Below are positions 12,201 through 25,400 of a DNA stretch of 64,000 nt, piece by piece. Under the pieces are notes generated by a model. That model saw nothing but the letters and a program-made list of their open reading frames with translations. It did not search any database and was not told the DNA's origin. Origin of the DNA: Metellina segmentata (lineage: Eukaryota; Arthropoda; Arachnida; Araneae; Tetragnathidae); contig OX375875.1 in NCBI GenBank assembly GCA_947359465.1, positions 59,893,981-59,957,980 on the forward strand, written 5' to 3'. Each line of letters starts with the position of its first letter. The first letter of the stretch is position 1. Both the position numbers and the translations under genes were made by a program.

Positions 12201-13529
12201 GATGCACAATTTCTCATACTTTTGATGAGGGTGTGGATGAGGTGTGTGCATAGAGTTCCAAGTCTCACAGAGAGCAGTTTTCAACTCCAGAATGGAGCTT
12301 AGTGGGTGGCAGAGGGCTGCAATGTCTCCCAAGCATATCCCACACATGCTCTGTAGGATTCGGATCAGAAGAGTTGGTAGGCCACTGCATGTGCTGGATA
12401 TCTTCACTTTGAAGGAAGACGTCAATCAGGGCTGCAGTGAGGAGGTGCGTTATCATCCATGAATATGAAACAAAGACCGACAGCACCTCAAAACAGGCGA
12501 ACAGTTGTCTCAAGGATTTTATCTTTGACCGGTACAGAGAGAGAGAGAGAGAGAGAGACCTTGTCTAAGACGTCCAGCATGCCTGCCCACACAAAACTGT
12601 CTTTCTGTGATGTTTCCAGGGTGAAAACTCATTCATTCCACATTCCCTCCAGAACATGGTACAAGATCTGGACTTGTACCACGTTACTAACTACTCGTCA
12701 TTGAACATGACATTGCCCCATTGTTGTCGATATTCTAAATTCCACTGTAAATGTGCAGACATCAGGGATGTAAACTATTGGTCATCTGGCATAGGGACCA
12801 TGTCCGAGTCTCCTGTAAACAGTTTGTCTCAAAACTCAGACTCCTGTGGCAGCTGTCAGGTCTGAACGGTTCCTCTGCCATCGCACAGTTATCGGTCTTA
12901 CCGAGCAGTTGTTACTCTTGGTACACATCTTAAGTGGTTTGAAACCTATTCCAACCTAGAGATCACACACTGAAGCACTTTCAGAATTAGATTTGGGATC
13001 GACCAGATTCCATTTACTCCTTCACATTCCATCCTTATTGACTGTCAACACTCCGTACCACAGCAGTTGCAAAATTTCTGTCTAAACTGACCATGTCACT
13101 CAAGGCCGTTTTATACTTATTCCGACGTGCACTAGTGTTTTCGAGCATATTGAACTGTTTTGCATATGCTCAATGTTTTACCTTCATCCCACGATTCTTC
13201 ACTAATGATTTTAAGCCATTGTATCCACATTTACTTTAGTTATTTCGCATTTTTATTAAATTGTGCTCAATTTTTGGACATGTGTACTTAACGTTTTTTT
13301 CGATATCAAACACACATTACATAATACCTCATGTGAACAGGGCAAAGGAGACATGTGGCCTTGAAACACCTGTTTGTAAATAATGTAGTTTGTATTTTGA
13401 CTGTTCATAAATGTTACTTTTTAATCTTATGCCTTTATTTTCTTTTTAGCTGGTATTAAAGCAGGAATAATAGGAGCAGCTGGGTTTGCTGCTTTCTCAA
13501 CTATAATTGATTACTATATGAGGTCATGA
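3257..13529 (+). CDS. TIMM22: Mitochondrial import inner membrane translocase subunit Tim22
   Basis: Tim22 is the channel subunit of the TIM22 complex, which inserts multi-spanning carrier proteins into the mitochondrial inner membrane. Coding exons: 3257-3470, 6075-6259, 8564-8636, 13450-13529. All introns are GT-AG and the phases agree (1, 0, 1). The product is 183 residues, close to the usual 190-200. Features: a soluble N-terminus; a first membrane segment around [14 protein letters not shown] at the exon 1/2 junction; a conserved loop with two cysteines (one in exon 1, SCTFK or SCAVG; one in AAIECNIES); then the glycine-rich hydrophobic segments [13 protein letters not shown] and [17 protein letters not shown], ending IDYYMRS. 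This Gly-rich GxxxG architecture is typical of the Tim17/22/23 family, and the C-terminus is specific to Tim22. Intron 3 (4.8 kb) is full of transposon remnants. The start ATG is preceded by AAAG and is the first in frame. Confidence 0.95.
3877..5004. mobile_element. hAT-like non-autonomous element in TIMM22 intron 1
   Basis: Left end CAGGGTTCCCAC at 3877 and right end GTGGGAACC at about 4996-5004 are inverted, typical of hAT elements. Flanks ACATAAAG and ATGTAAAG agree at 6 of 8 positions, fitting an old 8-bp target duplication. The interior repeats the phrase TCCTTGAA/TCCTTAAA near both ends. No transposase frame is recognisable. A partial copy of the right half, in inverted orientation, lies at 25823-26168. 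Confidence 0.65.
8031..8314. mobile_element. Small hAT-like MITE (CATAGGCG ends) in TIMM22 intron 2
   Basis: Inverted ends CATAGGCG at 8031-8038 and CGCCTATG at 8307-8314, with G-rich stretches just inside each. Flanks CTGCCACA and CTGCGACG agree at 6 of 8 bases, consistent with a decayed 8-bp target duplication. No coding capacity. Confidence 0.5.
8659..10002. mobile_element. 1.34 kb element with GGGTCATTCCACG inverted ends, in TIMM22 intron 3
   Basis: GGGTCATTCCACG at 8659-8671 is matched by its reverse complement at 9990-10002. Similarity extends inward with gaps (AAAT.AGCAAA, then CTGTGGC, then a TTTTCATGAAAAT-like stretch). The interior is AT-rich with no long frame. The superfamily is not clear to me and the target duplication is not evident. 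Confidence 0.55.
10459..10712. mobile_element. Short MITE with CTGTGCTCAGATGG inverted ends
   Basis: CTGTGCTCAGATGG starting at 10459 is inverted at about 10699-10712 (CCATCTGAGCACAG). The following ATAAGTCA is matched on the other side as TGACTTAT, so the arms span about 33 bp with differences. A possible short AAGT duplication flanks it. Non-coding. Confidence 0.55.
11381..13343 (-). mobile_element. Decayed Tc1-like transposon in TIMM22 intron 3
   Basis: Ends GCCCTGTTCACATG at 11381 and its inverse at 13330-13343 mark an element of about 1.96 kb. The minus-strand frame at 12265-12513 reads [20 protein letters not shown], the Tc1-family transposase block around the third catalytic acidic residue (family form SPDLNPIEHVWD). 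The upstream part of the transposase is broken by stops and frameshifts. A GA microsatellite (about 12536-12559) lies inside. It is dead as a gene. Confidence 0.65.
12536..12559. repeat. (GA)n microsatellite
   Basis: About 11-12 uninterrupted GA units inside the decayed Tc1-like element; a simple repeat. Confidence 0.85.
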
Positions 13530-13597
13530 GGTAGCTTCTTATGTTGAATGAAATGTTGAATTTTTTTTTTAAACATGTTGTATTTATTTTTATGTAT

Positions 13598-13678
13598 AAT
13601 AAATATTTTGTTAGAACTCACTTAGTGAGGTAATGTAATGTATAGCCTGAATTTATAGATGCAATGTGTTTAAATAAA
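13598..13678 (+). terminator. TIMM22 polyadenylation signals
   Basis: AATAAA at 13598-13603 lies 69 bp after the TIMM22 stop codon, and a second AATAAA lies at 13673-13678. Either would give a short 3' UTR. Position and hexamer are the only evidence. Confidence 0.6.
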
Positions 13679-13679
13679 A

Positions 13680-16239
13680 CTCATCCAAAAATATTGTAAG
13701 AAAAACCATTTATAAAAAGAAAGCAAATAAACTATTTATTCATCAGTAAAGAAAATATCACATACAGTTTTTATCACTGTATTTTAAGTACAGGATTTAT
13801 AGGATACATTTTTCATGGATAGCTCATCAAAACTAGAAAATATTATTTCTAATTCCAAAAACAAACTAAAAAGCATGTTTAATGCCCATTTCAGATTTTC
13901 TGTATACATATAGTAAATAAATCAAAGCTACTTCAATTTTAGATGATTAATTTTTGAATTTAAGCATATTAACAATTAATTAGTCCTTGAATGTCTCTTG
14001 CTAATGTTTAGATCAACAAAATTTACTAAGCAGTTAATTTACATTATTTTCAGCGAACTTAGTATAGAACAAGACAAATACAGAGGTTATTGACAATTCA
14101 AAGGTTACAATCAGAAAACACTTATCAATAATTACATGTATTCAGGAAACATCAATTATTTCACAAATGATTTTGAACTCAAAATAGTGACAAAACCCAC
14201 TAAAAACTTCCCAGCCTGAGGAGAGCTTCAAGTCGTTCATCAGCTTGGACAAATATAACATAATGAAGATTTAAATTCATTGCACATGTACTGAAATTTT
14301 TATTGGTGTAAGCAAGTTTATATAAACAAAATTGTAAGAAATTAGGTGAACATTTTTAAAAAGTGGGATGCAAATTAATTTTTCTTTATGTAAAACGAGT
14401 TTACCTTTTACCTGCTAAATTGCAATGAGTTTAACCATTGTACTATGTAGAATCATGAACAAAAGTTAAAGTGAATGCTTTTTTTTTTTTATATAAGTAA
14501 GTTTTTTACTAAAATTTCTTGTAATTTTTGCTTGCTAAAATAGTTTAATCATCAACAATCACAAAGTTATAAATTTGCACATGCATAATATATTGCAAGT
14601 AATGTTTTTTAAACTCGGAGAAAAAGCATTATAATTATAATATTTGCTGCTAATTTATAAATCTATGCATCACATTTCAATTTGTTAAGTATAAATTTGA
14701 AATTTTCTATTAACTGAAGAATATAATGCCCTTACAAACTATACAATTTTTCAAATTATAATTACTGAGAGATAAAAAAAACTCTTTGATAACATTGAAG
14801 CAATTTAAAACATTTACATAAGTTTTAGGTACGACAGTGGAAGGTAGATTGGGTTGGCCCAAATACAAAAATAGTTGAAATTTGGTCTACTTGAATATCA
14901 GCTCATTGAGTTATTAATAACTACTTTACCATTTTCGACTATAGCATTAAAAACTATGTGCATAGTGGTTAAAGCTCTTAACATTGATTCACATAAATTA
15001 ACTGCTTGAATCTAAAATAAAGATTAAGTTTACCCTGGTAAGTTGCCATCATATATAATAAAAATGTCTAGTAAAATTTCAATTCGTCAGAACACTGACT
15101 TGTTATTAAATGCAAAGTCAATGCCCAAAATAGCTGATACGGTATACAGAAAATTCTTTAAAGCTTAGAAAATAGATAATTTTAAAGTTTAGATTAGATA
15201 AAATACTACTTTGACATATTTTTTTTTTACTCTTCATAACTTCAATTTTAATCTAACATTTTCAACTCAATTCTTAAAAACAAAAGTTTTAAAAACATTT
15301 TCAAAAATTCATTTGCTATACATTTCATTTTAAATATTAACTTAGAGTCTTAAAACACTATTCTTAATTTACATTACAAATGCAGAACATAATAAAAAAA
15401 TATATAATTTGAAAACATTTCAATAAGAAAATAACTTCAAGCATTTGCACAAAACTAAATATTCCCAAAAATATAGCTTTGAATCATTTCTTAAATTTCC
15501 AAAATAGTTTCCATTTTGAACAAATGCATTGATTATGGCACATCTAATCAAGAACAAACAAGCATCTAAGTACTGTTCCAGCTAAAAATCAACTTAATTA
15601 TAAAACAAAGCGATAAATAAGTTATTTACCAATTCATATGGCTTAGTTGAATTCTGAATATCTCAGCTCATATTTGAGAATGTTGCCTCCTTGTCAACAA
15701 ATCAACGGAGACTAGATTATTAGTTCTTATTCTATATTTCTACTGTGCACCTACAATATTTTAAAATCTGGCATTTTTAATCCAGGTTCCTAAAAAGCCA
15801 ATAAAATTTTAAATACGGGTTTGCTGCGATTTTAACAAAATAATTCCATCACAATTCGTCAAGATGATGCAGAAATCTAAAATGAACAAATTTATTTTAT
15901 AGAAACTAGGTAACAAAAAGTAAATTTTGAATAAAATTTTTAATAAACAAATGAGTTAATAAGTAAATAAAGAAAACATTTTGGACGAAAATCTTAAAAT
16001 GAACACAGCATAATTGCTACATGATAGAAGTTGGCAATTTTTTAAGTATTCAACTTAGATGTGGTTTGCAACACAATGTTGTTTAGTCAAACCAAAGATA
16101 TCTCCTCTGCTTGTTGAAAGGTTTCAAAGACAAATAATAATACTTTGAAAAACTGGATGCAGCAGTATAGAGTAATATTTTCAGCTGGGGATGCTGAGAC
16201 TGAATTTGATCAACTGTGAACAAAGCTTTTGCCAAGATA
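13680..16239. other. AT-rich intergenic stretch without recognised features
   Basis: Between the TIMM22 3' end and a Tc1 element. Many A/T runs, no ORF with familiar protein sequence, no RNA gene seen. It could contain old repeats that I cannot recognise. Confidence 0.5.
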
Positions 16240-17126
16240 CACAGTCCAGTCACATTAATGTGACCACCACCTACTTTCGACGTCAACGTGAAATAACCAA
16301 TCACAAAAGGCAGGTGGCAGCACATTGCAGTGGAGTGTATATAAAGGATGTCCTAGGGCATTGGAAAGCATTTCAATCATTGGTGTAGTGCAGAAACGTA
16401 GCGATTTATCCGACGTCCAAAAGGGCATGATTATTGGCTTTAGGGCCAAGGGTGAAAGCATTTCGGAAATGGCTAATTTTGTGAACTGTTTGCGTGCCGC
16501 TGTGGTAAAAGTATACCATGCATGGCAAAATGGCACTATCCAAAATCAGCGGCGTGGCACATGTGGTGCACCACGGGCTATAGATGAGAGAGGCGAACGA
16601 AGGCTACGTTTTGATGATGCGTTTGGGCGAATAGACGTGCAACTGTTGAGCAACTGACCACCCAGATGAACCAAGGGGCTACCAAGAGTGTATCCTCAAC
16701 AACGGTTAAGCAAACGTTGCTGCGCATGGGCCTCCGCAGCAGACGTCTGGTTAATGCACCTATGCTGACTGCTGTTCATCGGCGATGAAGGCTGGAATTT
16801 ACACGCCAGTACCGCAACTGGACGTCCAGAGTGGCGACAGGTGGCTTTTTCCGATGAATCACGTTTTATGCTCCATTGGACAGATGGACATTGGCGTATA
16901 CAGTGTGAAACGTCTGAAAGCAAACACCCTGCAACAATTGCCGGAAGGATCCAGGCTGGAGGAGGGAGCATTATAGTTTGGGGAATGTTTTCCTGGCATT
17001 CACTGGGTGCAATCATCATCAGAAACCTAATTCACTCTCTTCCTGCACGTCTAGCAGCCGTCCGCTCTGCCAAAGGTGTTTATTCTGGCTTTTGACAGGT
17101 GGTCACATTAATGTGACTGGACTGTG
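16240..17126 (+). mobile_element. Internally deleted Tc1-like transposon, copy 1 (887 bp)
   Basis: Inverted ends start CACAGTCCAGTCACATTAA at 16240 and mirror at 17126, flanked by TA on both sides (16238-16239 and 17127-17128). The plus-strand transposase is readable but frameshifted: HTH region around [20 protein letters not shown], then [10 protein letters not shown] with the first catalytic Asp. It jumps directly from WHSLG to the family C-terminus ([13 protein letters not shown]), so the segment carrying the second and third catalytic residues is missing. It shares this deletion with the copy at 32104-32974. Confidence 0.9.
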
Positions 17127-17636
17127 TATAGTATTGAATAGTATTTACCCATAGGCTAGAAAAAGCCAGATTTAATTCAGATGAACAGTCCTAATATAGG
17201 ACCTACTGGAGACATCAAAGCTTGTAAAAGTTAAACTTTTAGTTAAAATTTCTGCTGCTTCAGCCTTGATAGTCCAAATATTATTTACCTTGTCTCAAAA
17301 TTTTAAATTAAACTTTTGAAGTCAGAAACTTGTTTTTTTTTCCTCCCCCATTACCTTTTTAAAAAAAAAAAAAACACATTTTTCTATTTTAATCTTAAAA
17401 TAGAATTGTTTAACACGGTTCAAGAAAATAAAATAGAAAATTTTAAGAACAATGTTTTACTTATCATTTGTATAGCTATGTTACGGATAATTTGCGTATA
17501 AATTTAATCTCATAATGGAATAGCTTAAATACAACCATACATTCTTCCAAGTAATTGGGTTAAATGTTTATTTAAAGTGCAATACAAAAAAGATATAAAG
17601 TGCAAAGTTATAATTAAAAAAATGTTGGCAAATCTA

Positions 17637-17800
17637 TATTGCGAATAGCCAGTCTCGTGAGTTTTCTGTCTCGCAATCATAAGACTATTTGCCTGAAGTG
17701 GATACCAGCCCAATGCGGCATAGAGGGTAATGAAAAAGCTGACCTGCTGGCAAAATTTCTTACAAGAGTGAGCAAAACAAGAACAAATTTTCAGTCTTCA
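17637..17800 (+). pseudogene. RNase H fragment of a non-LTR retrotransposon
   Basis: The frame reads TICLKWIPAQCGIEGNEKAD, matching the RNase H motif W(I/V)P.H.GI.GNE.AD found after the reverse transcriptase in Jockey/R1-type elements. The usual His is replaced by Gln here. Only about 50 codons remain and both sides are non-coding. Confidence 0.7.
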
Positions 17801-17869
17801 GCCATGAGTTTTTTTAGAGTACTTCTAAACATGAATTTTTGCACCTTGTCGAGTATTTAGAAATTTCAA

Positions 17870-18415
17870 TTTGGTTCCTGGTAATTTTTTTTTTTTTAAT
17901 TCAGGAAATTTTCATTGTTTTTTGTTTAAACTGACATATGTATAGCATATTACTATTAGTTTTTTAATTTGAAAACATCACAGGAAACCTTAGAACGTAC
18001 TCTTTCTTATGGTATAATTATTTTTAAAATTGGTTTATAAATAAATTCAATGCAATTAAAAGTTGGTCATACAAATTTCGGAACTTTTAGATCGACTTTC
18101 GATACAAAACTAAAACTGTCATATCTATAGCTTCATACTATTAGTTTTAAAATTTGAAAATACCATGTGAATGCTTAGAATGCACTCTCTCTCTTATGGT
18201 ATAATTATTTTTTAAATTGGCTCATAAATAAATTTGATGTGATGAAAAGTATAATTTCGCGATAGTGTACAAATTTTTCATCGCAGAGATAAAACATTAA
18301 ATCCTGGCCTTGGGGTGAATTTGCTGTGAATTTATGGCCTGGAAAGATGCTTGCAAAAGGAGTTGCTTTGCAAAGCAAACCCGGGAGTTGGCAAGCATAG
18401 GGCAGAGCCCCCTAG
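17870..18415 (+). mobile_element. Probable Helitron 3' part with two internal 185-bp repeats
   Basis: Ends CCCCCTAG|T at 18408-18416 after a hairpin-rich stretch containing TTGCTTTGCAAAGCAAAC, like the Helitron ends at 1392 and 26954. Upstream, 17928-18070 and 18113-18255 are diverged tandem copies with a period of 185 bp (shared phrases ACTATTAGTTTT and TATGGTATAATTATTTTT). I could not place the 5' TC end. Confidence 0.5.
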
Positions 18416-19215
18416 TGTTTTGAATGTAAAAAAAATTCTAACTATTCTATTTTAGACTAATAAAGATATTGATCAAAATTTCAAAAATATTACTTTGGGC
18501 ATTTCAATCCATTCAAGAACAAATTTTAGAAAATCAGTTTAAATTGCACTTGTATTTTTTATGTGTACCATCATTTACAATGAGCATGAACGTTTTGGCA
18601 TGTTCTGTATTGATACTTTTACTCTTCAACCACTTACCATTTTCTATTCAAATTTGTTGCAAAAAGTTGTCACTCTTTTATTGCAATTTATCATTTATTT
18701 TACATTTATAAAAGAATTTGCATGTCAAATTGTTATCAATAAAATTTTAGCATTTAGAATTTTTTTTTGTTTGAAATACAGTAGATATTTACCCTGGCTT
18801 TATTGGACACAATATATTGTACATGCTTCTTGTACAGAAAGGCATGATTTATAATTATTGTAGAGGACAAATCATTGATTACATTATTATATTTTTTCTA
18901 TTCATCTATTCTAAAAAATCTAAGCTACAAGTAGAAAAAATACTGCAAAGGAAATGGAACAGAGAAACAAAACTGCACCTACAGTGCATGGGCAAATCAA
19001 GAGTACCAAAAACAACACCCAGTGTACAGGAAAACAGTTAAGTGGTTAAGATTAAGGTACTCATGAGTGCATCTTTAGAATAACTACTTGAATCCTGTAC
19101 ATTTGTATCTTTATACAAAACATACCTCCAGTAATCGTTTCGTTTATCTTAAAATCCACTTTTACTAGTCATTCAAGGAATTTTTATTGAAAAGATATAC
19201 CATCATACATTTGTG

Positions 19216-19221
19216 TTTATT
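19216..19221 (-). terminator. Candidate polyadenylation signal of the myosin gene
   Basis: AATAAA on the minus strand about 220 bp beyond the myosin stop codon. It is the first clear hexamer downstream, but others occur by chance in AT-rich DNA. Confidence 0.4.
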
Positions 19222-19442
19222 TTGGGCATTCAAACAATGTTAAAATAAAAAGTGTATTTTAATGCAGTTTGTTATTCTATTCTCGTAAATTTTCTCATCT
19301 CTCACTAAATATTGTATTGGTACTTTACGATACTTTGTATCTTATGTCCTAAGTGTAATACATCAAGGAGTTACTGTAGTTTTTAAACTTAAAAATTATT
19401 TTTAGAGATAAAATATCACATTTAAGTATGAAATTAAAATAT

Positions 19443-22400
19443 TTAACCAATTGTAAAAACTTTCCTGAAGAATGTTTCTGTAGATAAACTTACAACTCTT
19501 AGAGAACCATCTTTTCCTCGACTGATTAGATTTTCAGCACCACTAGAAAAACTGACAGTACCTTTCTTTCCACCAAACATTTCATGGTATATGCTAAAAT
19601 ATAAGAAATTATATTTACATTTGAATTTATAATTTAACACAAGCAAACATAAAAACATAAGCACATTTACCATCCTGTGTCAAACACCATCAAGAGATCC
19701 TTATTTTTACATGCCATTACTACTTTGACCACCATCTCAACAAGATTATTCTGACTGTCAAGTATAAGATCACCCTGGAAATATATTCACAATAGTATTT
19801 AGCATAGGGCGTAATAGAGATGCTCATAAAGGTAAACATTTTATTTCACATATGTAATCAAATATATACAACATTAATTGAATTTCTGTCTAAAATATTA
19901 CGTATCTAAAAAATAATCACATCTTGTAAAGATTTTTCTTTGCACTCTCTCTGTAGCACTTTTTTTTTCCTAATTCTAATCTAATCAGAAACTTCATTTC
20001 AGTTTTATTTTAACTACAAATAAGTAAAATATTGCTTCTGATTAATATTGATATAGGTGTGTTGAAAAAAATATTATACTTTATGACAGGGCTTGAAATA
20101 CCTGGGTGCACATGAAAATAAAATGGTGCACGCAGTGCACCTAATGTTAAAAAAAGGGGGGGGAAACATGTTTTATGTTATTTTGATGTTGGAACAAAAT
20201 ATTAGTATCAACCTCTCTCGCTCTAAAGGAACGTAATTAAAATTCCTAAATACGCATTATGCGAAAACAATATTGCTAGGCCGTAACAGGTTTATACAGG
20301 AGGAAGGTTTACTTGTGAAACTGCTACCAGAACTTTCCGATAATCGAAACATTTTGCAGATGGCTCTGTTGAAGCGACTGTTGCGACAGCCGTACGCCGG
20401 AGAATTTAGATGTTTAAACATTTTTATTTGCTATCAACTACTGACCTTTATAAACATATCCAACTAATAAAGTAGTTTACATTACATCGATGCTCTTATA
20501 TTATGTTTTTTTTTAATATGCACCTAAAATATAACCTGTGCACCTAATTTAAAAACTTAGGTGCACCTGTATTAAAAAATCTATTTTGAGGCCTGCTTTA
20601 TGAACATCCAGTAATAATAAATATTTCAGATAGTTGACAACAGACAATCTGTAAAATAAGCTGAAATAGATACTGTACCATAAAAATTAAATCATCGAGA
20701 AAATGCAAGTATCAAGTTATTGAGTTGCTATATTTAATGTATTCAAAATTTATCTAAAACACTTTATTGCCTCTTATGGATCATAATCTGTAGATACTAT
20801 TGATAAGAAATTCGAAAAATATTTCTTTTAGCCTGTCTTGAATACATTTCTTATGCTAGTGGGATAAGAATTATTGCAAAATTTTAAGAAAAGATAAAAA
20901 TATATCCACATAAAAATGATAAAGTTGAAATTAATTTTGTAAAAAAGATGAAAAATAAGCATTTTATCAGCAGTATTTTGTCTTAATAATCAAGTTTCAC
21001 TTGCTGTCACGAAATATTACATACGTGAAAAATATCCTTACCTTCTCTTTATTACTAGAGCATGGTACCTGCAGTATGACAATACCATCTTCCAAGTTAC
21101 TAACATGAATTCCTATTAAAATATTAATTTTACTTCATTTTACAAAATATAATATTTTAACATTAACAATCATCTATTTTCTTAGTAATAAACACAATGA
21201 ATTATGCGAACATGCATTTTGGAAATATTTATTCCAATGTATCAATTTATATATAAAAAAGATTAATAAAAACGGTAAACATTTAGTAAGAAAATATTTA
21301 ACTGAAATTCATACTTCCTTTTCATAAATCTTAGTCAACTATTTTATAATTCACACGCTTATGGCTTGAAACATAAATTATAATTAGTTTAAAACAGTCA
21401 AAATAAGAGTTTTTTAAAAACATTCATCATTAATCAAACTAGTTAAATTTTTTACTTGTATTACTTTAAAAATTTGTTTAAATAACATGTATAGAGCAGT
21501 GAATTGTGTTTACCTTTGATATCAGTTAATGCTATTTGCTGCTTTATTTTCAGAGTTTTACCATCCAATAAGAAAATTGATTCCATTGTTACAATAAGAA
21601 TCCTAGGTCGAGGTTTGTAACCATGACGATCATATTTTGTAACCGGAAGCATGTACTAAACAGAACAAAACAATTTCAACACTCAAGGTAATATGAAACT
21701 TCCAAGTGCATGTTTAACTTATAAGGACTTAACAATATATGTAGGTATACAACACATAAAAATGTATTGTTAATTTGATCAAATTCCTTTCCATGTGTTC
21801 AAATATGATTCTTACCAGTGTTTTTCCTTTAACTGATTGCATATTATTCTCTAAAACAGTAAGTAGTTTTCCCACAGCATCTTGATCTGAAATTGAATTA
21901 AAATATTTTAATAATTAAAACATTTAGGGAAATACACGATTCTTTTGAATATGAAACTAATAGTATTTTATAATTTTATTAGCATTACCATACAAAAATA
22001 TTTTATTTAATACTAGAACTCAAGAGCTGTTGGCAAATTAGACTTTTGATTGTGCTTTGGTTAATATTTGGTAAAATCATTTTGCAGTATAATTACTGTT
22101 AATCATTTTTTTTATTAAAAAATATTTTTATCAATATTTTTTAACCATACATTTCAGCAGTGTTCACAATGCACTCAAACCTGTTTTGTGCAATCTTTTT
22201 TTGTGCGGTATATGAAAAAAATTTATTCAGTACAATCTACTTACAGTCCTTTCAAAATTTCAATCAAATTAGAACATAATTGACGAAATTATCAATAAAA
22301 ATTATTTAAATTAAAAAAAAAAATTAATATAGCACATTTTTGTAGTAATTGTAAAGTTTTAATAGCTATAAAAATACTTGCAAGACTTAAAACGAAAAAC

Positions 22401-25400
22401 GTGGGATGCATGCAGCAGATAGTCAAGTAGTATCTTCAAGTGATTTTTAACCAGTTCACCACAAGAAAATCTGCATACGGTCAGACTACAAAGGATAATG
22501 GTTATACATTTTGAAAAGTTTTGTTGCGTAAAATAAGTACATATGTAAATAAAATATTTTAAAATGTGTATTTTCTAAATAATTTCCAAAAGTTTTGACG
22601 AGATTCCAAATAGTTGCCAAGCCTCGTGTCTTGATTTTGTTTAAAAAAGCAATTTCTAGTTATTTTATTATAATGTTTTGAGTTATTTTCTATGTGATAC
22701 TATTTTTTATGCGGTCCCTATTCAACGCATAAAAAATACTTTTTTAATGTGTTGTGAAAAATATTTTTTATGCCTTACTCGTGAAGTTTTGGAAGATTTT
22801 TTTTTTATGCATTTTCTTTTATGCGGTCCCTATCTACCACACAAAAACAGGTTTGAGTGTCCATGCAATTATATTTTTGTCCATTTCTTGACTACATTAA
22901 TTCAGCTTAGAGAGCTCATCTAGTAAAACTTCAATTAAGTTTTTATTCAGGACAGATTTTCTTGGAACACATATTTTAAGACACAGTATACAAACATCAA
23001 TATCACACACACATTTCTATTTAAAAACAATTTTAACAAGTATTTTTTTTTTAGTATAGAAATTCTGCAAAATGCAAAACATCCTCTTTAGACACAATAG
23101 TGTATACATATATTTTGAACTGAAAACTAGCGTAAAAGAGCCTGAATGTTTTTGACTGCAAAAATGGAAGTCAACCACAAAACAAGGACAAGTTATTTGA
23201 AAATTTATAAAATGTTTAACTCGGGGGGGGGGGGGGAGGTTAAATTCTGTTCATTGGTACACCAACTCTTGAAAAGTTGGTTTGTTGGGTTATAGTTGTT
23301 GTTATTATAGCACAAAGGCCATATTTGACCATAATGTGCCCAAGACAGACAACATCAAGTAATGGACATACACACAAGGAGAGTTTTATTAACACAGTAG
23401 AGGAAAATACACCCAGGAAGGAATCGAACTTGACAGGAATCGACACTGTGCTGCCTACAACTCGCGGGTTGCTAGCACAGTGGGAATACCTACTAAGCCA
23501 TGATTGCCCCTGGCTCTTGTAAGGTCACAGTAACTGGGGAAATACTCATTTACATAAGGGATGTAGATTTCAAAAGAAAATTTTCATATTAAAATCATAG
23601 CAAGTTTTGGAACATATTTTCCATTAGAACATTGAAGTCAGTTCTAGCCATTGCCTCTTGTGCAGTTTTTAGGGTTTTTTTATTCACTCCATTAAATAAC
23701 TCATTTTGGGTACATTTCATGTTACAAATGGATACAAATTTTATTCTATTAGGTCCTGTTAATATGTACCGTTAAAAAGAACATTCAATCTAAACAGGTA
23801 GACAAAACAGGGTTGCTATTAAGTTTTAAGCGAATAGCATTATAGGAAATTTTTTACAATAGTGACATTTTTTACCTAATCTACTTGCAACGAAAAGTCT
23901 AGGCACACTTTGTTTGTAGCTGTTCTTCTTTCCTTTGAATAATTTTTCTGCTAACACCTTTTGCTCTAACTAAAAGAGAAACAGAGATTTAATAAAAGAA
24001 ATCAAGGACATGATGTAATTTAATTATTAAAACCTATTAAGTTAAAAAAGGAAAAATACTTGGAATTTTCTGTCAGGAGACAAATTTTTTATGTACTTGC
24101 GCATCAGCCATGTTCTGTGCAACTGCCTCAAATAGGAAGAAGCCTATGAGGAAGAACAATCTTAAAATCTTGAAGAAAAAGTCACATTAGAACTGCTTCA
24201 AAAAGAAACTTTTATTTTTAATTTTTTCAGAAATAAAATATTTTACCTTCTAAAGTATTATATATTCCTTTCACTGCATCTTACATTAATCAATAATACA
24301 ATTTTATTGGAAATCCACAACATAATTTATTTTGTAAATTAAAAAGCAGGCAATAAAATGAGATTATATAAAAGGTAGAATGAAATAAAGGATGATTAAT
24401 TAACTCTGGACTTCATCCAGAAACATGAAAGTGGAAAACAGTTCAGAGGCTGAAATTTGAATACAATGAACCATTGTATATACATACTTGGAATACTTGA
24501 TATGCTTGGAATACTTGAATACATTTCTGCAGCCCTCTTGCCGATAGAATACGAGTCCTAATTCTTCAACAGTCAAAGTAAAAATATATTTGGAGACTTT
24601 AACAAGTTGTTCCACGCATTGCGCAGGTCTTGCCATCCTGGATGCATATCAACAAGGCTTCCAGTCACCTTAAGTTTCTCCACAAGATTCAAAATCAAGA
24701 TGTTTCTGACGCAGATATGGATTCAAACAAACGACACTTGGTGTTCAAATTGTGGTTTGAATTGCTTCTTCCTTTCACAATTATAGCGGTTTTTCAGGTA
24801 AAGTTTTCCACTGTATTTAAAGCTAAGAAACATTACTTATTAACTTAAATTAAAAACTCAAAAAGTTGACTTACTTCTGTGCATGATCCTGGAGCAGGGG
24901 GCCACCGTGTATCTAAAAGGGAAGTAGGTAGCCTTCGAGAGAGGCGTTTCAAGAATTCTGCTCTAACATTCCCCAAAAACTAAAATAAAATAGTTCTTTT
25001 CAAAATTAATTTTCGTGGAAAACAACCAAAGACATATTTTAAAGTAGCACTCTACTTAAACGTCTCATGTACGATACATTCCTTCAGATCATGAGGAATC
25101 TAATAAGAAAAATGTACAAGATTTAAGTGGATCAAATGAATTATAGTTTGATATATGTTTATGTGGAAGCAGATTCAGAAGTACTAGAGGCTGTGAGTAA
25201 AAAATAGAAGATTCAACAGTAAAATAGAATTTTGATTAAAAAAAGTTTATAAATTCAGTATAACTGAATTATTAGAAAAATGAAAAACTATAACAAGAGC
25301 AGTAGATCTCGATGAACTAGTGTTGTTTCAACACACCACTGTTTTAGATGTTTCCAAATCGTACCTCATGATTAATGATACAATTATCAATATTTTTCAT

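Noticed and set aside
23223..23237. Poly-G runs here and at 8057, 20154, 27902, 30634 and 31336
   Set aside because: Simple homopolymers in AT-rich DNA; no paired runs that would make a convincing quadruplex or repeat ends by themselves.
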